62,407 nucleotides of DNA from JAVBPP01 sp031549535 (GCA_031549535.1 JAVBPP010000009.1:1-62407); one strand, 5' to 3'; counted from the stretch's first letter, positions 34,735 through 44,403 are shown. The notes: generated from the letters alone by a model not told the origin. Numbers and translations: made by a program.

Positions 34735-36498
34735 ATGAAAAAAGGCAAGAGACTGCTGTTTATCCTCGGTATTTGCGCCGCTGTCATCATTCCGATGATT
34801 CTAACGGCGAACACGGCGCTGCCAAAAGCACCGCCCGCTACGGAAAAGGTGAAGCGCGACTACACCATTAACGTGCGCAATGTGTTGCCTCCCAACCTGC
34901 CCAAGGCGCTGATAGAGCCGCTGCGTCATATACATAAAAGTGCGGACGAGGCGGAGCGCAAGTTTACCAAGGGCAAGGTGTTTTCTGAATACGGCACATT
35001 GCTGGTCGGCAGCTTGGCCAAGTTTATCGCGGAGCTGATTCCGGACCGCAACCTGCCCACTACGGCGAATTATACGCCGAAAAACCTGTATACCGGCACT
35101 GAGGTGTTTGCGGATGAGCCGACGGCGACAGCCTGGCGCGCCGGTTACGCCGGGGCGAGTGTCATTCCCGAGGATGTTGCGGACGGCGGGTATAATCTCG
35201 CGGGCTATTTTAATAATAAGAAATGCACCGGGGTAACGCAGGGTGACGACCAGCGCTTCAATGCCATTGCGCTGGACGCGGGCAAGGGTACTGTGCTCTT
35301 CTGCTCCCTGGACGGCTTCGGCCTGACCGGTACGGATATTCGCTATATCCGCTCGCTGCTGGAGGATTTTGCCAAAGAAAAGGGCATCATTGGCATTAAT
35401 ATTTCCTGCACACACTCCCATTACTGCCTGGATATCCACGGCACAGGCACCAACATGGGTGACTTGTTTAAAAAGAATTTCAGCCTCATTCCTTCCGGCA
35501 AAACGGCTGAGATTTCACCGAAAAACCAAAAGCTGATGGATAAGCTGTTCGCAGTCGGCAAAGAGACGGTCATCCAGGCCGTGAATAATATGGAAAGCGG
35601 CAAGCTGTTCTACAATGAAACCGATATCTTTGATTTAATCGGTGACAAGCAGCTGCCGGAGGTCTTTGACCCCAACGTGCACCGTTTCCGCTTTATTCCG
35701 GATAACCCCGCATCCAAAGAAATTTGGCTAATCAATATGGCTGTGCACCCCACGACCATGGGCGGCGATACCACCACCGTCAGCGCGGATTACCCCGGCC
35801 GTATCGTGAAGCTGGCGCGTGAGCAGTATAACGCCAACGCGGCATTCTTCCAGGGGGCTGAGGCCGCTATCACCAGAAAAACAGACGGACTTGGGATTAA
35901 GGCAGAAAACACGGACGTGGAGCGCATCACAATTTACGCTGCCGAAATCCTCAAGCGCATCACGGCGAACACGAACGAAACACTTGTTGACCCCATCCTC
36001 AACTTCCGTGCGCGTGAAATTTATCTGGAAGTAGATAACCCATTGATGACCGTGTTTTTGAAGTTGCAGTTTGCCAACAACGGCGCACTGACACAGGCGG
36101 GCAGGCCGGATGAGGTTTCTGTCATCACGGAAATCGGTTATTGCGAAATCGGTAAGAATCTTGCCGTTGTGCTGCTGCCCTGCGAGCTTTCCGCTGAAAT
36201 TGCCTTTGGTGGAACGCGCCCGGCAAATGAGGCCTGGAACAAGACGGAGTGGCCGTTCCCGAGCATGGAATCCATGACCGGAGGCAGAGAACTGCTTGCC
36301 TTTGGTTTGATGAACGACCAGTTCGGCTATGTTGTGCCGGATAACGACCACGCGGTCGCGTTCGCGGATATGCTGGGCGATGTCTATAAGTTCTCGGACG
36401 AGAAGAATGACCACTATGAGGAGCTGCTTTCCGTTGGGCCGCAAACAGCGTCAACCATGATGCGGGAATACGGCAGAATGCTGGAGAGCATACGCTAG
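34735..36498 (+). CDS. Neutral/alkaline ceramidase-like secreted protein
   Basis: About 587 aa. An N-terminal helix (about 5-24) serves as signal or anchor. The body resembles the neutral ceramidase family: INISCTHSHYCLDIHG (metal His), MAVHPTTMGGDTTTVSADYPG (nucleophile/metal region) and FFQGAEAAIT. It lacks the long C-terminal Ig-like domain of animal and Pseudomonas enzymes. Family members hydrolyse the amide of ceramide, but bacterial relatives include many of unknown substrate. GGGGGAG lies 6 nt before the ATG at 34735, preferred over the ATG 15 nt upstream. A lipid-amidase role is inference. Confidence 0.78.
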   Translation: MKKGKRLLFILGICAAVIIPMILTANTALPKAPPATEKVKRDYTINVRNVLPPNLPKALIEPLRHIHKSADEAERKFTKGKVFSEYGTLLVGSLAKFIAELIPDRNLPTTANYTPKNLYTGTEVFADEPTATAWRAGYAGASVIPEDVADGGYNLAGYFNNKKCTGVTQGDDQRFNAIALDAGKGTVLFCSLDGFGLTGTDIRYIRSLLEDFAKEKGIIGINISCTHSHYCLDIHGTGTNMGDLFKKNFSLIPSGKTAEISPKNQKLMDKLFAVGKETVIQAVNNMESGKLFYNETDIFDLIGDKQLPEVFDPNVHRFRFIPDNPASKEIWLINMAVHPTTMGGDTTTVSADYPGRIVKLAREQYNANAAFFQGAEAAITRKTDGLGIKAENTDVERITIYAAEILKRITANTNETLVDPILNFRAREIYLEVDNPLMTVFLKLQFANNGALTQAGRPDEVSVITEIGYCEIGKNLAVVLLPCELSAEIAFGGTRPANEAWNKTEWPFPSMESMTGGRELLAFGLMNDQFGYVVPDNDHAVAFADMLGDVYKFSDEKNDHYEELLSVGPQTASTMMREYGRMLESIR

Positions 36499-36506
36499 AC
36501 CAGAAA

Positions 36507-36560
36507 CAAAAAGCAGGGGTAGGCTGGGGTAACATTGCCCGGGTCTGCCCCTTTTGCTTT
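36507..36560 (+). terminator. Weak terminator-like hairpin
   Basis: An imperfect stem AAAGCA-GGGG with CCCC-TTTTGCTTT after the ceramidase-like gene. The T run is interrupted, so termination may be partial and the aminotransferase gene could be read through. Confidence 0.3.
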
Positions 36561-36581
36561 GGAAGGGATGGTAGCAATACG

Positions 36582-37802
36582 ATGAAAGAATTAACAAAAT
36601 CCGCAAAGCTGGATTATGTCGGTTATGATGTGCGCGGCCCGGTTTTAGATGAGGCCGAGTACCTCGCCGCCCAGGGGCATGAAATTTTACAGCTGAACAC
36701 AGGCAACCCCGCCGCCTTCGGTTTTTCCGCACCGCAGCCGGTGCTGGATAGCTTTACCGCCCATGCGGCACAGGCACAGGGCTATGGGCACTCGCGCGGG
36801 CTGCTTTCCGCCCGGGAGGCGATTGTCCGCCGCTGCAAAGAAAAAGGCATCCCGCATGTGGGGGTCGACGATGTTTACACCGGCAATGGCGTGAGCGAGC
36901 TGATTTCCCTGAGCATGCAGGCCCTGCTGGATACCGGGGATGAAATCTTAATTCCCTCGCCGGACTATCCGCTTTGGACTGCCGCGGCAACGCTGGCGGG
37001 CGGCCAAGCGGTGCATTACCGTTGCGACGAGCAGGCGCACTGGTTCCCGGATCTTGCAGATTTGCGGAAAAAAGTGAGCGCACGCACCAAGGCGCTCGTC
37101 CTCATCAACCCCAACAACCCGACTGGGGTTTTGTATTCCAAGGAACTGTTGCTGGAGCTGGCGGAGTTTGCGCGGCAAAATTCCCTTGCCGTGTTTGCGG
37201 ACGAAATTTATGACTGCCTGGTGATGGACGGCAAGGAGCATGTGGCCTTTGCCTCCCTCGCGCCGGATTTATTCACGGTGACGATGAACGGCCTGTCCAA
37301 ATCCCACCGCCTGGCCGGCTATCGGGTGGGCTGGATGTGCCTGGGCGGCGAAAAGAAGCATGCGGCGGGCTATATCCAGGGCATCCACACCCTCGCCTCC
37401 ATGCGGCTTTGCGCCAATATGCCCGCGCAGTTTATTATTGAGCAGGCGTTGCGGGATTGCAATGAGGCGGATAGCCTGCTCGCCCCGGGCGGCCGCATTT
37501 ATGAGCAGCGCGCCTGCATCGTCCAGGCCATTGAACAGACAGAGGGCCTGAGCGCCGTGCGCCCGGACGCCGCGTTTTATATTTTTCCGAAAATTGATGT
37601 CAAACGGTTTGGCATTACAAACGACGAACAGTTTGTGCTGGATTTTCTGCGGGAGCATCACATTTTACTGGTGCACGGCGGCGGCTTTCATTGGCCGGAG
37701 CCGGATCACTTCCGTATTGTCTACCTGCCGCAGGTGGAAAAATTGGCGCGGGTCGGCGATTCGTTAAGCAGTTTTTTGCGCAGCTATCGGCAAAATTCGT
37801 GA
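36582..37802 (+). CDS. PLP-dependent aminotransferase, class I/II (AlaA-like)
   Basis: A protein of 406 aa. It has LDYVGYDVRGPVLDEAEYLAAQGHEILQLNTGNP-type N-terminus, VYTGNGVSELISL, INPNNPTGVLYSKE, FADEIYDCLVMDG and NGLSKSHRLAGYRVGW (the Lys forms the Schiff base). The N-terminal phrase is typical of alanine aminotransferase AlaA rather than aspartate aminotransferase. It should move amino groups between alanine and 2-oxoglutarate; broader specificity cannot be excluded. Confidence 0.9.
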   Translation: MKELTKSAKLDYVGYDVRGPVLDEAEYLAAQGHEILQLNTGNPAAFGFSAPQPVLDSFTAHAAQAQGYGHSRGLLSAREAIVRRCKEKGIPHVGVDDVYTGNGVSELISLSMQALLDTGDEILIPSPDYPLWTAAATLAGGQAVHYRCDEQAHWFPDLADLRKKVSARTKALVLINPNNPTGVLYSKELLLELAEFARQNSLAVFADEIYDCLVMDGKEHVAFASLAPDLFTVTMNGLSKSHRLAGYRVGWMCLGGEKKHAAGYIQGIHTLASMRLCANMPAQFIIEQALRDCNEADSLLAPGGRIYEQRACIVQAIEQTEGLSAVRPDAAFYIFPKIDVKRFGITNDEQFVLDFLREHHILLVHGGGFHWPEPDHFRIVYLPQVEKLARVGDSLSSFLRSYRQNS

Positions 37803-37851
37803 ACATTATGAAAACTCCATGTAAATATCCCTGTTTCCTGTGTGCTGTGCA

Positions 37852-37881
37852 TTGACAATAAGGGGAATAGAATTGTATAAT
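37852..37881 (+). promoter_or_regulatory. Strong promoter of the FtsX-type ABC operon
   Basis: Perfect TTGACA (37852-37857) and perfect TATAAT (37876-37881), 18-bp spacer. Confidence 0.8.
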
Positions 37882-37969
37882 AGACCGACAATGGACGGAT
37901 TCTGTTCTGTTTCCGGCGATACGGAACGCGTTGCCGAACCCTGTAAGATAGACTAAAGGAGTTATATGA

Positions 37970-38671
37970 ATGGCCTTTATTGAGTTTGAGAATGTGCGCA
38001 AGCAATACCGCATGGGTGAAATCGTCATTCCGGCGGCGGATAATGTCAGCTTTCAGATTGAGCAGGGTGAATTCTGCATCGTCGTGGGTCCCAGTGGCGC
38101 CGGCAAAACAACCGTTTTGAACATGCTCGGCGGAATGGATGGCTGCACCGACGGGAAAATCCGCGTTGCCGGCGAGTTGGTAACGGAGTTTGACCGCAAG
38201 CGGCTGATCGAATACCGCCGCTACGACGTGGGCTTTGTGTTCCAGTTCTACAATCTGGTGCAAAACCTGACCGCACTGGAAAACGTGGAGCTGGCCACGC
38301 AAATCAGCCAAAAGGCGCTGAATGCCCGCAAGGTTATGGAAAAGGTGGGCCTGGGCGAGCGCCTTGGCAACTTCCCCTCCCAGCTTTCCGGCGGTGAGCA
38401 GCAGCGCGTTTCCATCGCACGCGCCCTTGCTAAAAACCCCAAGCTGCTGCTTTGTGACGAGCCTACGGGCGCGCTGGACTATAACACGGGCAAGCAGATT
38501 CTCAAACTACTGCAGGATACCAGCCGCGAAACGGGCATGACCGTTGTGGTTATCACGCATAACCAGGCCATCACCCCCATGGCAAACCGCGTTATCGCCA
38601 TGCGCAGCGGCCGTGTGCACAGAATTGCGATTAACGATAATCCGATGCCTGTCGAAAGGATAGAGTGGTAA
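37970..38671 (+). CDS. ABC transporter ATP-binding protein (MacB/LolD type)
   Basis: A protein of 233 aa. It has Walker A GPSGAGKTT (about 39-47), Q-loop FVFQFYNLVQNLTALENVELA, signature LSGGEQQRVSIARAL, Walker B LLLCDEPTGALD and H-loop VVITHN. Proteins of this class power mechanotransmission or extrusion by FtsX-type permeases. AAAGGAG lies before the ATG. The stop codon overlaps the start of the permease gene by one base (TAATG). Confidence 0.95.
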   Translation: MAFIEFENVRKQYRMGEIVIPAADNVSFQIEQGEFCIVVGPSGAGKTTVLNMLGGMDGCTDGKIRVAGELVTEFDRKRLIEYRRYDVGFVFQFYNLVQNLTALENVELATQISQKALNARKVMEKVGLGERLGNFPSQLSGGEQQRVSIARALAKNPKLLLCDEPTGALDYNTGKQILKLLQDTSRETGMTVVVITHNQAITPMANRVIAMRSGRVHRIAINDNPMPVERIEW

Positions 38672-41600
38672 TGAGCCGAGCTTTACTGACAGATTTATGG
38701 CGTTCGATTCGCAATACCAAGGCGCGTTTCATTTCCATTATTGCAATCGTAATGCTGGGAATCAGCTTTTTCGCCGGGATGAAGGCGACGCAGCCGGACA
38801 TGATTGAAACGGCTGACCGCTATTTCCGCGAGAGTAATTTGATGGATATCAGCGTGTTATCCACCGTTGGTTTAACGGATAGCGACATTTATCAAATTCA
38901 AAAGATTCCGCAGGTGCAAACAATTATGCCCACAAAATTTGTGGACGGCCTGTTATATATGGATGGCCAAGGCCTGGTGGATATTGACGGCTCGGCGTTT
39001 ACCTGCCGCGCGATATCCATGAATTTTGAGTACGACGAAGACGATGCCTCCGCCATGAACCGCCTGCAGCTGTTGGAGGGTGATTACCCGGATGCGCCCA
39101 ATGAATGCGTGGTGGATAAGAGCGAGCTGTCAACCCCGGAGGAGTTTGAAATCGGCAAAACCATCACCCTTGTGGGCGACCGCGAGGATTTGAGCGGCTC
39201 CCTGGAATCCACGGAGCTGACCATTGTGGGTATCATCCGTTCCCCCAACTATATTTCCTTTGAGCGCGGCAACACCCTCATCGGTACGGGTAAGCTGGGC
39301 ACCTTCGTCTATGCCCCCTATGAGGCGTTTAAGCGGGACTATTACACGCAGCTGTATATTAAGCTGGAGGGCTCCGAGGAGCATGAAATTTATTCCGAGA
39401 ACTACGAAAATTTTGTCAAGAGCGTTACGGATCGTATCCAGGAGATTGCGGATGAGCGCGTCTCTGTGCGCTGTGAGCAGCTGCGTAAGGAGATAGAGCC
39501 AAAGGTCACACAGGGTAAAGCCACCCTTGCGGAAAAAGAAAAACAGGTGGCGGAAGGCCTTGCCGCCGCACGCAAGCAGGCAGAGGAAGTAAAATATTAC
39601 GCGACAGAGGGCCCTGCCCTGCTTGCCGATGCCGAAAAGCAGTTTACCGCGGGCCTGAGCGCCGGGCAGCAAAAGCTTATGGAAGGCCGCAGCGCCTATG
39701 ATGCCGGCATGCAGGAGTTTTGGGCGAAACAGGCGCTCTATCAGGAGGGTCTGGCGAAGAAAGCGCAGAATCCGGGTGCGGAAGAGAAATATAATGCCGC
39801 CAAGCTTGCGCTGGACGAGGCTCTGGTGCAGATACAACAGGGCGAAAAGGATATCGCCTCCGGCGAAGCGATGCTCAGCCAGGTGGATAACATTACCAAA
39901 ATGCTAACCGGCGGGAATAAACCGACGGAGCTGATTATGACACAGTTAAAAGCGTTGGGTTTTGACACTACGTTACTGGAAAATTTCCGCCAGATGACAG
40001 CAATCGGCTTGATGGAAGAGGCTATTGCGCTGCTGGCGCCCAACATTAAAACCCAGCAACAAGAGCTGGAGCAGGGCAAAAAGGATCTTGCGGCGGCCAA
40101 AATTCTGTACAATCAAAAACTGCAGGAATACCAGGCGGCCACCCCCATGATTGAGCAGCTGCGCAAGCTGGACGATTACCGCGACCAGCTGGAGGTTGCT
40201 GCCAATAAGCTGGGTATCAGCTTGAACCAACTGGATGTGGGCGAATTAAAGCTGCAGCAGGAGCAGTTGAAAGCCCAGCAGGAAATTGAAAAAAAGCGCG
40301 AACAAATCCAACAGGCGCAGGAGGCCGCGCCAACGATTGATGCGAAAATCGCCCAGGAAGAGGCAAAATATAACGCCCAGCTGGCGGCCGCGCGGGAAGA
40401 GATTGACTACGGTGAACGGCAGCTGGCAAACCTGGACACCGCCCAATGGATGATTGGCAATCGAAACGATATTTCGGGTTACACCACCTACCGCGATAAT
40501 GCGGGCAACGTTGCGGCGCTCGGCTCGGTTTTGCCGCTCGTGTTCTTTGCCGTTGCGGCAATGGTGTGTTTAACCACCATGAGCCGCATGGTTGAGGAAG
40601 AGCGCACACAGATGGGCACCTTGAAGGCCATGGGCTACGGTTCCCGCACGATAGCCACAAAGTATGTGGTTTACGCCCTGCTTGCGAGCTTGATTGGCTC
40701 GGTCATTGGCCTTGGCGTCGGCTTCACCGCCATCCCTATTGCGGTAACGGCGGCGTTCGGGATTATGTTTGATATGCCGAACGTGCTGCTGAACTTCCAG
40801 GCGAATTATGCCATAACAGGCATCCTGATTGCCGTGGGCTCCACGGTGGTGGCCGCAGTGTTTGGCTGCCGCAAGGAGCTTGTCACCGTGCCGGCGCAGC
40901 TCATGCGCCCCAAAGCGCCGAAGGCCGGGAAGCGCGTGTTTTTGGAGCACATCGGCTTTCTTTGGACGCGCCTGAACTTTTCCATGAAGGTTACGGTGCG
41001 CAACCTGTTTCGTAACAAACGCCGCATGATTATGACCCTTGCGGGCATCATGGGCAGCACGGCGCTGCTGCTGGCCTCTTTCGGCCTGGGCGATTCCATT
41101 GGTGCCATCATCGGTTATCAATACGGCAACAACGGTATTTCTAACTTTGACATTCAGCTGGTCTTGAAGGCGGAAGAAAACCCCGATGTGGAGAGCGCGG
41201 TAATCAAACAAATCAAATCCGATAAACGCGTGGGCGACGTGATGCTCACCCACATGAAGGTGCTCAACGGCAGCTCAGATGAAAATAAGGATAAGCTTAA
41301 AGAAATTAACGTTCTCGTTCCGCAGACGAATGAAAAGCTCTCGGAGTTTGTGAACTTGAAGAACCGCGACAGCGGTGAAGCGCCGACGCTGACGGATGAG
41401 GGCGCACTGATCACCGAAAAATTTGCGGAGCACTGTAACGCCAAACCCGGGGATGAAATTTTCATCCGCTTGAGCGATAACTCGGAGGTGCGCGTGCCGG
41501 TGGCGGGGATAGTGGAAAACTACACCTTCCACTATGTCTACATGTCCCGCACGCTGTATGAGCGGACCTTCGGCGCCGCGCCGGAGTTTAACAGTGCCTA

Positions 41601-42156
41601 CGCCAAGCTGGACGACAGCGTCAAGAGTCAGGCTTCCGGGCAGCTGGTTGCCACCAAAAATGAGCTGGCGGATTCGCTTATGAAGCTGAACACGTTGAAA
41701 GCGGTTGTTTACACCACGCAAATTATCGATACCTTTGATAACATCATTAAAAGCTTAAACCTGGTTATCATTGTCTTCCTCATTGCGGCGGGTGCCCTGG
41801 CTTTGGTGGTGCTTTACAACCTCTCCAACATCAATATCAACGAGCGTATTCGTGAAATTGCCACAATTAAGGTTTTGGGGTTCACGGATGGAGAGGTCTC
41901 CTCCTATATGTACCGCGAAAATATATTCCTAACCATTTTCGGCATTGGGCTTGGCGTTTTGGGCGGCAGCTTTTTGCACCAAATCATCAGCTCCGTGGTT
42001 GATATCAACGTGGTTATGCTGGGTAAGGATATTGAGTGGACCAGCTATATATACGCCATCCTCATGTCCATCGGCTTAACGGTGCTGGTCAATGTAATGA
42101 TGCACCGAAAACTCAAAACCATCAGCATGGTGGAATCGCTAAAATCCGTGGAATAA
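38671..42156 (+). CDS. Giant FtsX-family ABC permease with coiled-coil ectodomain
   Basis: About 1161 aa. Helix 1 is at about 20-37. It is followed by a MacB-type periplasmic-core-like domain (about 50-270) and a long Gln/Glu/Lys/Ala-rich coiled coil (about 275-600). The first FtsX helix bundle (about 620-745) contains MVEEERTQMGTLKAMGYGSR. A second core domain (about 775-1015) precedes the last FtsX bundle (about 1035-1155) with ERIREIATIKVLGFTDGEV. The coiled coil would project outside the membrane. Related clostridial proteins are annotated only as permeases; envelope remodelling or sensing is plausible. The ATG at 38671 is favoured over the GTG 6 nt upstream. Confidence 0.88.
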   Translation: MSRALLTDLWRSIRNTKARFISIIAIVMLGISFFAGMKATQPDMIETADRYFRESNLMDISVLSTVGLTDSDIYQIQKIPQVQTIMPTKFVDGLLYMDGQGLVDIDGSAFTCRAISMNFEYDEDDASAMNRLQLLEGDYPDAPNECVVDKSELSTPEEFEIGKTITLVGDREDLSGSLESTELTIVGIIRSPNYISFERGNTLIGTGKLGTFVYAPYEAFKRDYYTQLYIKLEGSEEHEIYSENYENFVKSVTDRIQEIADERVSVRCEQLRKEIEPKVTQGKATLAEKEKQVAEGLAAARKQAEEVKYYATEGPALLADAEKQFTAGLSAGQQKLMEGRSAYDAGMQEFWAKQALYQEGLAKKAQNPGAEEKYNAAKLALDEALVQIQQGEKDIASGEAMLSQVDNITKMLTGGNKPTELIMTQLKALGFDTTLLENFRQMTAIGLMEEAIALLAPNIKTQQQELEQGKKDLAAAKILYNQKLQEYQAATPMIEQLRKLDDYRDQLEVAANKLGISLNQLDVGELKLQQEQLKAQQEIEKKREQIQQAQEAAPTIDAKIAQEEAKYNAQLAAAREEIDYGERQLANLDTAQWMIGNRNDISGYTTYRDNAGNVAALGSVLPLVFFAVAAMVCLTTMSRMVEEERTQMGTLKAMGYGSRTIATKYVVYALLASLIGSVIGLGVGFTAIPIAVTAAFGIMFDMPNVLLNFQANYAITGILIAVGSTVVAAVFGCRKELVTVPAQLMRPKAPKAGKRVFLEHIGFLWTRLNFSMKVTVRNLFRNKRRMIMTLAGIMGSTALLLASFGLGDSIGAIIGYQYGNNGISNFDIQLVLKAEENPDVESAVIKQIKSDKRVGDVMLTHMKVLNGSSDENKDKLKEINVLVPQTNEKLSEFVNLKNRDSGEAPTLTDEGALITEKFAEHCNAKPGDEIFIRLSDNSEVRVPVAGIVENYTFHYVYMSRTLYERTFGAAPEFNSAYAKLDDSVKSQASGQLVATKNELADSLMKLNTLKAVVYTTQIIDTFDNIIKSLNLVIIVFLIAAGALALVVLYNLSNININERIREIATIKVLGFTDGEVSSYMYRENIFLTIFGIGLGVLGGSFLHQIISSVVDINVVMLGKDIEWTSYIYAILMSIGLTVLVNVMMHRKLKTISMVESLKSVE

Positions 42157-42160
42157 TACA

Positions 42161-42201
42161 AAAAAAGACGCATTGGGGCTTGCCCGGATGCGTTCTTTTT
42201 T
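42161..42201 (+). terminator. Rho-independent terminator after the ABC operon
   Basis: An AAAAAAGACGCAT arm pairs with ATGCGTTCTTTTTT, with GGGC/GCCC continuing the stem inside; a six-T run follows. Confidence 0.85.
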
Positions 42202-42219
42202 CGCATAAAGGGGGAGCGT

Positions 42220-43716
42220 ATGGAACAGAAAAAGGATGCCATGCAGCTGCTTATGGAGCGCTTAATGGACCCCACGCCGCGGCGGGAGGGCGGCCTCTCC
42301 AATGAGGAGCTGAGCCTGCATGCCATTGGCCTGGCGGGGCAAAGCCATGTCTCCAATATGGTTGGCAGGCTGGATTATTTCTGCAACACGGTTTTGGGCA
42401 TTGAGCCCGGACTCGTGGGTTGGTTTTCGGCCATCAGCCGCTTTTGGGACGGGGTGAACGACCCGCTTGTGGGCGCGTATATTGACCGCCACCGCTTTGC
42501 CGGCGGCGAAAAGCTGCGCCCGTTTATTAAGCGCAGTGCCCTGCCCATCGGTATTTGCGGCACACTGCTGTTTGTGGATTTTGGCCTGCGTTCCCAAGTG
42601 CTGACGATGCTGTTGATTTTGTTGTTTTATATGGTATTTGATACCTTTTATTCCTTTTCCAGCATCTCGCTCTGGGGCATGACAGCCCTTATGTCGCCGC
42701 GCTCGGAGGAACGTGCGCAAATCGTGCAATGGTCACGCATCGGCTCCGGTATCGGCGGGTTTCTGCCCGGCCTCATTACGCCCGTTCTGGGCTACCGCGA
42801 TAAGCTGCCCTTCAGCCTGAGTGTGCTGTTTTTCATTTTTGGCCTGGTGTTCTGCTTCGGCGGGGCGATGCTGACGATGGTGGCCTCCCATTCCAAGGAG
42901 CGGGTGCCGCATCAGGCGAGCGGCCTGTCGCTTTGGCAGCTTATCCGCGTCAACCGCGCCAACACCATCTTAATCTTACTCGCGCTGGCCTCGCTCTTAT
43001 CCAGCTTTAGCTTAAAGCTCGATGGAATATACATTTATCAGCAAATGAATTACACCATTATGGGGCAAACTGTTCCCGGGGAGCTTGCGCTCACTATGGC
43101 GGGGATATTCACCGGCCTGCCCGGCTCCATCTCCATTTTTTTCGCAACCAAGGCCGCCAAAAAGCTTGGCGGCATGAAACAGATTCTGCTGCTTTCCACG
43201 TTCATGAGCATTGTGGTGCGCGTTTGCACCTACTTTATTGGCTACCAAAGCTTTGGTAGGCTGGTGCTCAACTCCATCGTCGGCCTGATGGCGGATATCC
43301 CCGGCAGTATGACCGGCATCGCCACAACGGCGCTCTGGGGGGATTCGCTGGATTATCAGGAGTGGAAAACCGGTGTGCGCACGGAGGGAATTGCCTTTTC
43401 TCTACAAAACTTTATTTCCAAAATGGGCGGCGGCATTTCCTCCTTTCTCCACGGGCAGGTGCTCAAACGCCTCTTGTTTGACGCAAAGCTTGCCCAAACC
43501 AGGCAGCCGCAGGGTGCGCTGTTTCAAAAATATGCCTGGCCGATTCATACCCTCGGCCCCGTTATCGGTTCTGTCTTATACCTCATCCCAATTCTGCTCA
43601 TCCGCTACCCGGAGGAAAAAAAGCAGCAGGTAGAGGCGGAATTGGCGCAACGCAGGGCGAAGACGCAGGGCGAAGACGCAGGGCGATGCGCAGGAGCAGG
43701 AGAAAGAGAATACTGA
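42220..43716 (+). CDS. GPH-family (MelB-like) MFS sugar:cation symporter
   Basis: A protein of 498 aa with twelve hydrophobic segments. It has RFWDGVNDPLVGAYIDRHR, the Asp-containing cation/sugar site characteristic of MelB-type symporters (MFS_2), and later ALWGDSLDYQEWKTGVRTEG, another GPH signature. It probably imports a glycoside or oligosaccharide with sodium or protons; the substrate is unknown. GGGGGAG precedes the ATG. The last 20 residues (RRAKTQGEDAGRCAGAG) are coded by a 13-bp tandem repeat that shifts frame, so this tail is likely variable and not functional. Confidence 0.9.
   Translation: MEQKKDAMQLLMERLMDPTPRREGGLSNEELSLHAIGLAGQSHVSNMVGRLDYFCNTVLGIEPGLVGWFSAISRFWDGVNDPLVGAYIDRHRFAGGEKLRPFIKRSALPIGICGTLLFVDFGLRSQVLTMLLILLFYMVFDTFYSFSSISLWGMTALMSPRSEERAQIVQWSRIGSGIGGFLPGLITPVLGYRDKLPFSLSVLFFIFGLVFCFGGAMLTMVASHSKERVPHQASGLSLWQLIRVNRANTILILLALASLLSSFSLKLDGIYIYQQMNYTIMGQTVPGELALTMAGIFTGLPGSISIFFATKAAKKLGGMKQILLLSTFMSIVVRVCTYFIGYQSFGRLVLNSIVGLMADIPGSMTGIATTALWGDSLDYQEWKTGVRTEGIAFSLQNFISKMGGGISSFLHGQVLKRLLFDAKLAQTRQPQGALFQKYAWPIHTLGPVIGSVLYLIPILLIRYPEEKKQQVEAELAQRRAKTQGEDAGRCAGAGEREY
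43651..43688 (+). repeat. 13-bp tandem repeat at the end of the symporter gene
   Basis: CGCAGGGCGAAGA at 43651-43663 and 43664-43676, then a third partial copy from 43677 to about 43688. The unit is not a multiple of three, so each change in copy number alters the C-terminal frame. Confidence 0.85.
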
Positions 43717-43726
43717 AATTTAACGC

Positions 43727-43755
43727 TTGCATTATGCGCCGGTTTCTTATATAAT
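43727..43755 (+). promoter_or_regulatory. efp promoter
   Basis: TTGCAT (43727-43732) and perfect TATAAT (43750-43755), 17-bp spacer. Confidence 0.72.
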
Positions 43756-43802
43756 AGAAAATTGAAATAAAGGAAATTGTGATAACATCGGAGGAATGAC
43801 CC

Positions 43803-44360
43803 ATGGTTTCAGCAGGCGATTTCAGAAACGGCGTTACCTTTGAAATGGAAGGCGCGGTTTATCAGATTATCGAGTTCCAGCATGTCAAGCCCGGCAAGGG
43901 CGCGGCCTTTGTGCGCACAAAAATCCGCAACGTCATTGCGGGTTCGGTGATTGAGCGCACCTTCAACCCCTCGGATAAATTCCCGACAGCCTATATTGAG
44001 CGCAAGGAGATGGCGTTTTCTTACAGCGACGGCGATTTGTATTATTTCATGGATCCCGAGAGCTATGAGCTTGTTCCGATTAACGCCGATGTGTTGCCGG
44101 ATAGCTTTCGCTTTGTGAAAGAGGATATCGCGTGCAAAATCCTCTCCTACAAGGGCAATGTGTTCGGCGTTGAGCCGCCCACCTCCGTGACACTGCAGGT
44201 CACCAAGACTGACCCCGGCTTTAAGGGCGACACCGCCACCAATGCCACCAAGCCCGCCGTGCTGGAAACCGGCGCAGAAATCAAAGTCCCCCTGTTTATT
44301 GACGAGGGCGAACTGCTCATTGTCGATACCAGAACGGGCGAATATCTCAGCAGAGCATAG
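43803..44360 (+). CDS. efp: Elongation factor P
   Basis: A protein of 185 aa, full length with all three domains. It begins VSAGDFRNGVTFEMEG. The tip loop HVKPGKGAAF places Lys32 at the modified position. The C-terminal OB domain ends FIDEGELLIVDTRTGEYLSRA. It relieves ribosome stalling at polyproline motifs. No modification enzyme of the EpmA or EarP type is adjacent, as is common in Firmicutes. GGAGG lies 8 nt before the ATG. Confidence 0.97.
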   Translation: MVSAGDFRNGVTFEMEGAVYQIIEFQHVKPGKGAAFVRTKIRNVIAGSVIERTFNPSDKFPTAYIERKEMAFSYSDGDLYYFMDPESYELVPINADVLPDSFRFVKEDIACKILSYKGNVFGVEPPTSVTLQVTKTDPGFKGDTATNATKPAVLETGAEIKVPLFIDEGELLIVDTRTGEYLSRA

Positions 44361-44403
44361 GCACAATAGCCCTATTTAAAATGAAAGAATTAGGAGAACA
44401 ATC

